Assembly (NCBI GenBank): GCA_038328575.1
Contig: JBBQMD010000083.1
Coordinates: 1 to 8,457 of the forward strand
Direction: 5' to 3'
Length of the DNA stretch: 8,457 bases
From: JACVCS01 sp038328575
GTDB lineage: Bacteria > Planctomycetota > Phycisphaerae > Phycisphaerales > UBA1924
Shown here: one piece after another, positions 1 to 5,070 of the stretch
Layout: each line of letters begins with the position of its first letter
Numbering within the stretch: position 1 is the first letter of the stretch
The notes under the pieces: generated by a model
Told to the model about the DNA's origin: nothing
The model's database searches: none
What the model saw: the letters and a program-made list of their open reading frames with translations, nothing else
Translations under genes and position numbers: made by a program

Positions 1-1211
1 ACAGCGCCCGGCTCCAGAGGCGTGCGCGGGTCCGTGTCGTGAACTTCGAGCCCCAGGTGGTGCCCGATGCCGTGGATAAAGAAATCACCCAAGTCCGCGT
101 TCTCAATGACCGATCTCGCCGCGGCGTCGATCTCCCAGAACGACGCGCCAGGCCGGCACGCCGCGATCGCCGCCTCCTGCGCCATGAGCACAACGTCGTA
201 GATCGCGCGCTGCTGCTTCGTAAATCGCCCGCTCACCGGCAGCGTCCGCGAGATGTCCGCGCAATACCCGCCAAACTTCGCGCCCGAGTCGATCACCACC
301 AGTTCACCCTCGCTCGTCGCGTCCCGGTTCTTGTGATAGTGCAGCACCGTCGCGTTCAGCCCGGAGCCGACGATCGAGTCGAACGCCAGGCCTTCCCCGC
401 CGTGCGCCGCGTACGCCTGCTCGATCGCTTGCTGCACCCTGGCCTCTCCAACCCCCGGCCCCAGCGTGCGCATCGCGCTGAGGAATCCCTCACGCGTGAT
501 GTCAATCGCGTGCTGGATCAGCGTCAGTTCCGTCCGCGACTTCGCCGCCCTCATCCGCGGCAGCACATCCGTTCGATCCTCAATCTGCACCCCCACCACC
601 CGCTCAGCGACCTTGCGATACGTCGCCAAATCTTCCGTCACCCCCTGCGTGTGCTGCGCAAACGGATGCAGACACGCCAGACTCTTGCACCGCCGCGCCG
701 CGTAGCTCAACCACATCGGCATCTGCGTCGTGCGCAGCACCGTGCGGAAACCCAGCCGCGCCCGCAACGCGCCCGACAGATGATCGCGCAACCCGTCCCA
801 CCGATCCGCCTCCGGGTTCAGCGGCCGCAAAAACAAGATCACCCGCTTGCGCGGGTCGTCGTTCGTCGGATCAAACAGCAACATCGCCCCCGACTCGTTC
901 GTGATCCCAGTCAAGTGCTGGAAGAACGCGTTGACCACAAAGTCCTCGCCCCCCTCGCTCCCGGCCATCACCAGCGCCGCCGATTTCCCCAGCGCCTTCA
1001 GCACGCGCTCCCGCCGCTGCATGTACTCCCCCAGCGGCACCTCCGCATGCTCCGGCGCAACAACCGTCCTCGCCCCACCCGCACCCCCCACGCCGCCAAC
1101 ACCGCCAACACCGCCATCGCCCCCACGCCCACCCGCCCGCTCCGCCAACGGCGCAGCTCGCTCGTGCATCACGCGGCGCCCAGGCTTCACATTCAACGTC
1201 CGCTTGTTCAT
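1..1211 (-). CDS. pepP: Xaa-Pro aminopeptidase (aminopeptidase P, M24 family), 3' end cut by window edge
   Basis: A metallopeptidase expected to remove the N-terminal residue of peptides with proline in second position, probably in the cytoplasm. The visible 403 residues contain an AMP_N-like domain (about 62-200, starting EYMQRRERV) and most of the pita-bread catalytic domain (from about 220). By comparison with E. coli PepP, the visible metal ligands are D308 (VVIDSGAK), D319 (ADISRT) and H384 (HGIGHHLG). H291 (LHYHKN) and H391 (VHD) match conserved active-site histidines. The two glutamate ligands expected further on lie outside the window. The start at 1211 is the first ATG after an in-frame TAA; Shine-Dalgarno support is weak. 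A later start at M64 would cut into the AMP_N domain. Residues 27-47 are an unusual glycine-rich linker. The gene follows tilS on the same strand, but the repeat array separates them, so cotranscription is uncertain. Family assignment is firm. Confidence 0.95.
   Translation of the reverse strand, partial: MNKRTLNVKPGRRVMHERAAPLAERAGGRGGDGGVGGVGGVGGAGGARTVVAPEHAEVPLGEYMQRRERVLKALGKSAALVMAGSEGGEDFVVNAFFQHLTGITNESGAMLLFDPTNDDPRKRVILFLRPLNPEADRWDGLRDHLSGALRARLGFRTVLRTTQMPMWLSYAARRCKSLACLHPFAQHTQGVTEDLATYRKVAERVVGVQIEDRTDVLPRMRAAKSRTELTLIQHAIDITREGFLSAMRTLGPGVGEARVQQAIEQAYAAHGGEGLAFDSIVGSGLNATVLHYHKNRDATSEGELVVIDSGAKFGGYCADISRTLPVSGRFTKQQRAIYDVVLMAQEAAIAACRPGASFWEIDAAARSVIENADLGDFFIHGIGHHLGLEVHDTDPRTPLEPGA
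1071..1133 (-). repeat. Glycine-rich low-complexity segment with 9-bp tandem repeat inside the aminopeptidase gene
   Basis: This stretch encodes residues 27-47 of the aminopeptidase, nearly all Gly with a few Val, Ala and Asp. Two exact copies of the nonamer CGCCAACAC (plus strand, 1094-1102 and 1103-1111) are followed by a variant copy, CGCCATCGC. Each nonamer adds Gly-Gly-Val, so copy-number change keeps the frame. It lies between a 26-residue basic N-terminal extension and the AMP_N domain, and probably acts as a flexible linker. Confidence 0.75.
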
Positions 1212-1239
1212 GGCCAAAGGTTATCCAAACACTCCCCCC

Positions 1240-1295
1240 GCCGAAGCCCCGAACACCAATCGCCGAGGCATCACGTCAGCACGATCCCCCCTCCC
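1240..1295. repeat. Short repeat unit, decayed copy
   Basis: Leftmost and most diverged unit. It retains GCCGAAG, CACCAATCGCCG (1254-1265), a TCACGTC core and CGATCC, but the module (a) stem is lost. It shares CAATCGCCG and TCACGTC with the short unit at 1458-1512, whereas all other units have CAATAGCC and TCGCGTC, so these two form a subfamily. Confidence 0.55.
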
Positions 1296-1347
1296 CAGGC
1301 CGAAGGCCTGATCACCAATAGCCGGGGGTCGCGTCGGCCCGATCCCT
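1296..1347. repeat. Short repeat unit, intact module (a)
   Basis: Begins with the perfect hairpin CAGGCCGAAGGCCTG (1296-1310), continues ATCACCAATAGCC, and enters module (b), which breaks off after GTCGGCC into CGATCCCT. It abuts the next long unit directly. Confidence 0.85.
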
Positions 1348-1445
1348 CAGGCCGAAGGCCTGCACGCTCATAGCCGGGGGTCGCGTCGGCCTCCGACGCA
1401 CCCCCGGACACAACGCGCACGCGCCCCCCGCACCCCGAAGGGGTG
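1348..1445. repeat. Long composite repeat unit 1 (98 bp, three hairpins)
   Basis: Module (a) is at 1348-1362. Module (b) is at 1376-1405: GGGGGT and GCGTCGG pair with CCGACGC and ACCCCC around a short loop, with one bulged C. Module (c) is at 1431-1445, or 1430-1446 counting the outer G-C pair. The linker after module (a) reads CACGCTCATAGCC here instead of ATCACCAATAGCC. Confidence 0.88.
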
Positions 1446-1457
1446 CTCCACCCTCCC

Positions 1458-1512
1458 CACGCCGAAGGCTTACCCACCAATCGCCGGGAGTCACGTCGGC
1501 CCGATCCCTCCC
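1458..1512. repeat. Short repeat unit with degraded module (a)
   Basis: Module (a) reads CACGCC-GAA-GGCTTA, so only the inner three pairs survive. It continues with CACCAATCGCCG and TCACGTCGGCCCGATCCC, and runs into the next long unit. It pairs with the following unit to repeat the short-long arrangement seen at 1296-1445. Confidence 0.7.
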
Positions 1513-1610
1513 CAGGCCGAAGGCCTGATCACCAATAGCCCGGGGGTCGCGTCGGCCTCCGACGCACCCCCGGAAACCACGCGCCCCCGCACCCGCACCC
1601 CGAAGGGGTG
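1513..1610. repeat. Long composite repeat unit 2 (98 bp, three hairpins)
   Basis: Module (a) 1513-1527, module (b) 1542-1571, module (c) 1596-1610. It starts 165 bases after long unit 1. One extra C before module (b) is offset elsewhere, so the total length is still 98. Confidence 0.88.
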
Positions 1611-1674
1611 CTCCATCGCTGACCCCACCCCGCGCGCGCGAAAAAAACTCTCCCACCCCCCATCTCTCCTCCCC

Positions 1675-1772
1675 CAGGCCGAAGGCCTGATCACCAATAG
1701 CCGGGGGTCGCGTCGGCCTCCGACGCACCCCCGGACACGACGCTCACGCCAACCCCGCACCCTGAAAGGGTG
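1675..1772. repeat. Long composite repeat unit 3 (98 bp), with a compensated hairpin
   Basis: Module (a) 1675-1689, module (b) 1703-1732, module (c) 1758-1772. Module (c) reads CACCCT-GAA-AGGGTG: the loop-closing C-G pair of the other copies is replaced by T-A, so the stem remains perfect. It is preceded by a C-rich spacer (1611-1674) with an A7 run and no short unit. Confidence 0.88.
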
Positions 1773-1814
1773 CTCCCCATCCCACGCCACCGCCGCGCGG
1801 CACCGATCGCGCAC

Positions 1815-2873
1815 TCAAACCACGCGCACGCACACCTCACGCGCATCCACCACCACATCTATCCCACGCAACTGAAAAACTCTCCGCTCCGTATCACTCG
1901 ACCGCACAACACGCGAGATCGCCGCGAGCGTCCGCTGAGACAGCGCCCGCCCGCCGCCCTCCACGCCGCCGCGCCGCACCGCGTCGCGAATCACTTCGCC
2001 GATCAACACCCCCGGCATCGCCGCCAACCGCGCCCGCTCCACGCGCAAAAGTTCTCCCGGCGCGCCGGCACGATCCGCGCCGCGCATCGCCTCGCGCACC
2101 GCGCGCTCAACCACCGCGCCCGCCCCCGCCGCCAATCGCGAAGTCCGCATCGCGCCCTGGGCCGCGCCGGGCAAGATCTCCAGCAACTCCGGGATCACCC
2201 GGTGCCGCAGCGCGCTGCGCACCCGATCCCCGCTGCGATCGTCGTTGCTCGCATCGTGCGCCCACGTCCATCCCGCCTCGGCGCACAGCTCGCGCGCTCG
2301 CGTCGGCGAGACCGCGAGCATCGGCCGGATAATCATCACCCCCGAGCCCGGCCAGCGCATGCGCGCCCGAATGCCACCCAGCGCACGCAAGCTCCCGCCC
2401 CGCGCCACGGTCATCAGCAGACTCTCGAGGTTGTCCATCGCGTGATGCGCCGTCGCGACATAGCCAAAGCCGCGCTGGCGCGCGATCGATACCAGCGCGT
2501 CGTACCGCGCCCGTCGCGCGTTGGCCTCGACGTTGCCGCGCATCTCGCGCACCCGCACCCGCTCGAAATAGAAAGGTGCCAAAACCCCCTGCGCCAGCGC
2601 CGCGGCCGCCTCACAGTCCCGCTCCGCCTCCGCCGCCTCTCGCAAGTCATGCACCACGTGCGCAACGGCAAACCGCGCCCGCGCCGCCGCGAGCGCAACG
2701 CACAACGCCGAAGAATCCGCCCCCCCGCTGCACGCCACCAACACCGCCTCACCCGCCCCACGCACCCGCGCCCGTGCCGGGCTCGTCAGCGCGCGCCACT
2801 GCCCAGCCACCGCGCGCACCAGCGGGTGCGAACGCCTCGGCAAAGTCAGCACGCCGCGTGCATTTGTCACCAT
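1815..2873 (-). CDS. tilS: tRNA(Ile)-lysidine synthase TilS
   Basis: TilS uses ATP and lysine to convert C34 of the CAU-anticodon tRNA-Ile to lysidine, so that it reads AUA; this is a cytoplasmic tRNA-modification step. The N-type ATP pyrophosphatase P-loop SGGADSS is at residues 49-55. Other TilS landmarks are HDLR (75-78), GNVEANARRARYDAL (113-127), TAHHAMDNLESLLM (141-154) and HDASNDDRSGDRVRSALRHR (206-225), followed by VIPELLEILPG. The usual DDQ in the HHxDDQxET motif reads MDN here, a deviation at a conserved spot. At 352 aa it is shorter than the roughly 430-aa E. coli protein, so the C-terminal domains are short or missing. It starts 3 bases after the upstream ureohydrolase stop, with AAGGTG inside the end of that gene, which suggests translational coupling. 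ATG at 2873 or GTG at 2870 could each be the start. The family assignment is strong. Confidence 0.92.
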   Translation of the reverse strand: MVTNARGVLTLPRRSHPLVRAVAGQWRALTSPARARVRGAGEAVLVACSGGADSSALCVALAAARARFAVAHVVHDLREAAEAERDCEAAAALAQGVLAPFYFERVRVREMRGNVEANARRARYDALVSIARQRGFGYVATAHHAMDNLESLLMTVARGGSLRALGGIRARMRWPGSGVMIIRPMLAVSPTRARELCAEAGWTWAHDASNDDRSGDRVRSALRHRVIPELLEILPGAAQGAMRTSRLAAGAGAVVERAVREAMRGADRAGAPGELLRVERARLAAMPGVLIGEVIRDAVRRGGVEGGGRALSQRTLAAISRVVRSSDTERRVFQLRGIDVVVDAREVCVRVV

Positions 2874-2876
2874 CGA

Positions 2877-4073
2877 TCACCTTCGGTTAAACGCGTCCAG
2901 CGCCAAGATCTCGAACATGATGTGCCCCGCCAGCAACGCCGTGATCCCGGCCGGGTCGCGATCCGGCAGCACCTCGACAACGTCCGCCCCGGCAACATTC
3001 ACGCCCGCCAAGCGACGCAGCAGGTCCAGCGCTTCGGCGCTGGTGAGGCCACCGGGGCAGGGAGTGCCCGTGCCGGGGGCGAAGGCGGGGTCGATGCAGT
3101 CGATGTCGAAAGTGATGTACGCGGGCTGTTTTCCGATGCGGTTCAGGAAGGCGTCGATGGCGGTGACGTTGATTGTGCCGCGCGGCACAGTTTGGTAGGG
3201 GGTTGGCGGCGCCGACGCGCGCGCGAGATCGTCGCAAGTGACGAGGGTGACGTTAGTTTGTTTCACAAAGGTCAAGTCGTCAATGGTGTTGAGCGGGCCG
3301 CGCAGGCCGATGGAGATCATGCGGCGTGGGTCGACGAAGCCTTCTTCGATGACGCGGCGGAAGGGGGACGCGTGCGAGTAGTTCTCGCCCCAGAGGGAGT
3401 CGACGGTGTCCAGGTGGGCGTCAAAGTGGACAAGGGCGATGCCGCCGGCGGGCTCGCCCAGGCGCGAGTAGGTCGCGCGGATGTTGGCATAGGAGATTGA
3501 GTGGTCGCCGCCGATGGCAAAGAGGCGGGTGTTGGGAGACGCGGCGGGCGCCGTGATCAGCGAGCTGGCGAAGGACTCGACGAGGTCGAGCGTGTCGTTG
3601 ATGGAGAAGGGGGCGACGGGGGCGTCGCCGGCGTCGGCGAGGCTGAGGGTTGCGCAGACATCGATGTTGTGCTGGAGGTGGTAGCGCTTGACGTATTGCG
3701 ATGCATCGCGGATGGCGCGGGGGCCGAAGCGGGCGCCGGGGCGGTAGGAAACGCCAGCGTCCATCGGTACGCCGTAGATGGCCCAGTCGACGGGCGCGTT
3801 TTCGGGGAGGACGTCTTCGAGGCGCGGGTAGCGTGCGAAGGTGCTGATCCCGGCGAAGCGGGGCGAGACGCGGGCGTCGGGGAGGATGGTCTTGGGCATA
3901 CGGGCGAGTGTACGGGGTCGTGCGATGCTGGCTTTGCCGAGGCGTCGCAGCGTGCCAGCGTGCTCGCTGGCCTCCAGCCGCTCGACTTCGCGCAGCATCT
4001 GGGCGAGCGTGTCAAAGCGCAGCGGGCGGCGACCCTTGACGTTGCGCGTGTTGACCGCCGTCCCCTGCGACAT
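2877..4073 (-). CDS. Ureohydrolase of the agmatinase/arginase superfamily (agmatinase-like; substrate undetermined)
   Basis: Binuclear-metal enzymes of this family hydrolyse a guanidino group to urea plus an amine. Agmatinase, guanidinobutyrase and guanidine hydrolase are all possible here. The core runs from about residue 80 to 395, with VPMDAGVSYRPGARFGPRAIR at about 102-122. All six metal ligands are present: H191 (GGDHS), D218, H220 and D222 (DAHLD), D323 and D325 (DIDCID). The closing VEVLPDRDPAGITALLAGH motif is also intact. At 398 aa it is longer than typical agmatinases (roughly 300-350 aa) because of about 75 extra N-terminal residues. The start is well supported: AAGGAGG lies 5 bases upstream of the ATG at 4073, which argues against a family-length start at M59. 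It lies 16 bases after the DUF2798-like gene and 3 bases before tilS. Codon choice changes near position 3040, from mixed or C-ending codons to G-ending codons for the last 50 or so residues. Sequence alone does not fix the substrate. Confidence 0.92.
   Translation of the reverse strand: MSQGTAVNTRNVKGRRPLRFDTLAQMLREVERLEASEHAGTLRRLGKASIARPRTLARMPKTILPDARVSPRFAGISTFARYPRLEDVLPENAPVDWAIYGVPMDAGVSYRPGARFGPRAIRDASQYVKRYHLQHNIDVCATLSLADAGDAPVAPFSINDTLDLVESFASSLITAPAASPNTRLFAIGGDHSISYANIRATYSRLGEPAGGIALVHFDAHLDTVDSLWGENYSHASPFRRVIEEGFVDPRRMISIGLRGPLNTIDDLTFVKQTNVTLVTCDDLARASAPPTPYQTVPRGTINVTAIDAFLNRIGKQPAYITFDIDCIDPAFAPGTGTPCPGGLTSAEALDLLRRLAGVNVAGADVVEVLPDRDPAGITALLAGHIMFEILALDAFNRR
2878..2883 (-). 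promoter_or_regulatory. Ribosome binding site of tilS, inside the end of the ureohydrolase gene
   Basis: AAGGTG on the minus strand overlaps the TGA stop of the upstream gene. It is 4 bases from the ATG at 2873 and 7 bases from the GTG at 2870. The second spacing is the more usual one, so the protein may begin one codon later than annotated. The arrangement fits coupled translation. Confidence 0.6.
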
Positions 4074-4078
4074 GAGAG

Positions 4079-4085
4079 CCTCCTT
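4079..4085 (-). promoter_or_regulatory. Strong Shine-Dalgarno site of the ureohydrolase
   Basis: AAGGAGG on the minus strand ends 5 bases before the ATG at 4073. It fixes the start of the ureohydrolase and shows that its long N-terminal extension is translated. It sits just past the stop codon (4090-4092) of the preceding small membrane-protein gene. Confidence 0.85.
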
Positions 4086-4089
4086 GCAA

Positions 4090-4320
4090 CTATCGGGTCA
4101 CGCTGTCGGCAATCCTTCGCGCCACGGGCACCGCAACGAACGCGATCGGCACCGAGACGAGAAAGCTGATCGCCCAGCTCTTGGTCCACTCGCTCACAAA
4201 GCGCTCATGAAAGCCAAGTTTGACAAAGGTCAGCGCGATCGAAATCCCGCACGACATGAACAGGCAGGTGAGCACGACGAAGAGGGCGTATCCTTGCGAC
4301 TTGGTGAGCTTGAGCGACAT
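4090..4320 (-). CDS. Small DUF2798-like membrane protein
   Basis: A 76-residue protein with two predicted membrane helices (about 10-33 and 46-68), joined by a short loop (KLGFHERFVSEWTKSW) and ending in a basic tail (VARRIADSVTR). The layout, with a W-x-x-(S/A)-W-like segment before helix 2 and a PVARR-type end, resembles DUF2798 proteins, which have no established function. That call is from memory of the family and is moderate. No clear Shine-Dalgarno precedes the ATG at 4320. The gene is 16 bases upstream of the ureohydrolase and 35 bases downstream of the 191-aa zinc-ribbon protein, all on the same strand, so it is probably cotranscribed with at least the ureohydrolase and tilS. Confidence 0.82.
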   Translation of the reverse strand: MSLKLTKSQGYALFVVLTCLFMSCGISIALTFVKLGFHERFVSEWTKSWAISFLVSVPIAFVAVPVARRIADSVTR

Positions 4321-4355
4321 ATGAGCCGAGGGTACGCACCGGGCGGCGGATTGCG

Positions 4356-4931
4356 CTAGAGCCTGGGGGGCGCGTCAGTCGAGGACTCAACTGGCGAATC
4401 GGCTCGCGCTTCGGGGACGTGGATCGGTCTGCTCTGGGAGATGAAGGCCTCCAGGCGTGCGTCGCCGGTGGGGTCTGCTGAGAGGCGGTCGAACGACTCG
4501 TCCATCTCGCAGAGCGCGCCGCACTCGGGGCAGCGGACCATACCGGAAGCGTCGCGTTTGAGGCCGAGGAGCTCGTAGTGGCACTGGACGCAGCGAGCCT
4601 GATCCGCGAGGATGGACCAGATGCGGCGGCGCAGGAGCAGGTCTCGCACGATGAACGCGCCGACTCCGCCCGCCAACACCGGGAGGACGATCGCGACGAC
4701 GACGCTGAGATCTGATCTGCGGCTTTTGTCAATGACATTCAGCAAAGCGACGGTCAATATCATGGCGATGATTGTGACCACGAACAATGTCGTCAGGCAC
4801 GCGACCGCTGTCAACGCGGTGGACAGGGCGGAGTATCGCGCGGCGGCGGCGACAAACGACGCGGCGCGATAGTCGTCAAAGCGATCAAGCTCGGGGAAGG
4901 CGCGATGGAGCTTGAGGGTGAGGAGTCGCAT
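4356..4931 (-). CDS. Membrane protein with zinc-ribbon head, short paralog (function unknown)
   Basis: A 191-residue protein. A short cytoplasm-type N-terminus contains the motif RAFPELDRFDD (10-20). Two membrane helices follow (about 36-65 and 74-96), then RDLLLRRR and a four-cysteine zinc ribbon: C114-x2-C117 and C134-x2-C137 (CVQC, CPEC), with an extra C141. The tail (142-191) is hydrophilic and acidic. The head is collinear with that of the upstream 673-aa protein: the four cysteines have the same residue numbers, and both proteins have (R/x)AFPELDRF, RD(L/M)(L/M)LR and a GLLGL-like motif between the cysteine pairs. This indicates a duplication in which this copy lacks the large C-terminal part. 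Ribosome binding is unclear: a C-rich stretch, not a purine-rich one, precedes the ATG at 4931. I do not recognise a function; a zinc-binding membrane adaptor is only a guess. Confidence 0.85.
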   Translation of the reverse strand: MRLLTLKLHRAFPELDRFDDYRAASFVAAAARYSALSTALTAVACLTTLFVVTIIAMILTVALLNVIDKSRRSDLSVVVAIVLPVLAGGVGAFIVRDLLLRRRIWSILADQARCVQCHYELLGLKRDASGMVRCPECGALCEMDESFDRLSADPTGDARLEAFISQSRPIHVPEARADSPVESSTDAPPRL

Positions 4932-5070
4932 TGGGGGTCTAGATCAAGGGGCTGCGAACGATCGGAGGGGCGAGGGGGGCAAGGGATGCGAGGAGTGCGA
5001 AGTACACGCCAGAAGGGACAAGGTACGCACTTTGCAGCGAGCGGGCATCGAGACGTGCATGAGCGATCGA

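Larger units (their letters stand above)
1240..1773. repeat. Array of palindromic composite repeats between tilS and the aminopeptidase gene
   Basis: This array fills most of the 603-base gene-free gap (1212-1814). It is built from three palindromic modules: (a) CAGGCC-GAA-GGCCTG; (b) an imperfect palindrome running from GGGGGT to ACCCCC with one bulged base; and (c) GCACCCC-GAA-GGGGTGC. Three long units carry a-b-c in that order and are each exactly 98 bases. Three short units carry module (a) or its remnant, then CACCAAT(A/C)GCCG and a truncated (b) ending in CGATCC. The order from left to right is short, short, long, short, long, long. The hairpins lack T-runs, so they are not classical Rho-independent terminators, although they could affect the 3' end of the tilS transcript. 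The minus-strand open frames across the array encode only repeat-derived peptides (recurring PSAWG) and are not called as genes. Confidence 0.9.

Noticed and set aside
39..1373. Long plus-strand open frame (444 codons) opposite the aminopeptidase gene
   Set aside because: The translation is Arg/Pro/His-rich with no recognisable domain, while the opposite strand encodes a clear M24 aminopeptidase. It is an antisense shadow in GC-rich DNA.
1312..1728. Minus-strand open frame of 138 codons across the repeat array
   Set aside because: Its peptide simply repeats the translated DNA repeats (QAFGL, PSAWG, GGRRDPR). It has no start signal or conserved domain, and the same repeats are read in different frames in neighbouring frames.
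1296..1773. CRISPR array
   Set aside because: Repeats are palindromic modules in composite 98-base units with non-unique linkers, not short direct repeats with unique spacers of equal length, and no cas genes are present.
1757..1773. Rho-independent terminator for tilS formed by the module (c) hairpin
   Set aside because: The stem is strong (7 pairs), but no T-run follows on the minus strand, and identical hairpins recur in the array. A role in 3'-end stability is possible but not supported as a terminator.
2900..3200. Replication origin suggested by the C-rich to G-rich change on the plus strand near 3040
   Set aside because: The change is local, the region further right is roughly balanced, and no dnaA gene, DnaA-box cluster or AT-rich unwinding region is visible.
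1770..3500. Very long plus-strand open frame (576 codons) opposite tilS and the ureohydrolase
   Set aside because: It is low-complexity Arg/His/Ala-rich and spans two convincing minus-strand genes and their junction. It is a product of high GC and few stop codons.
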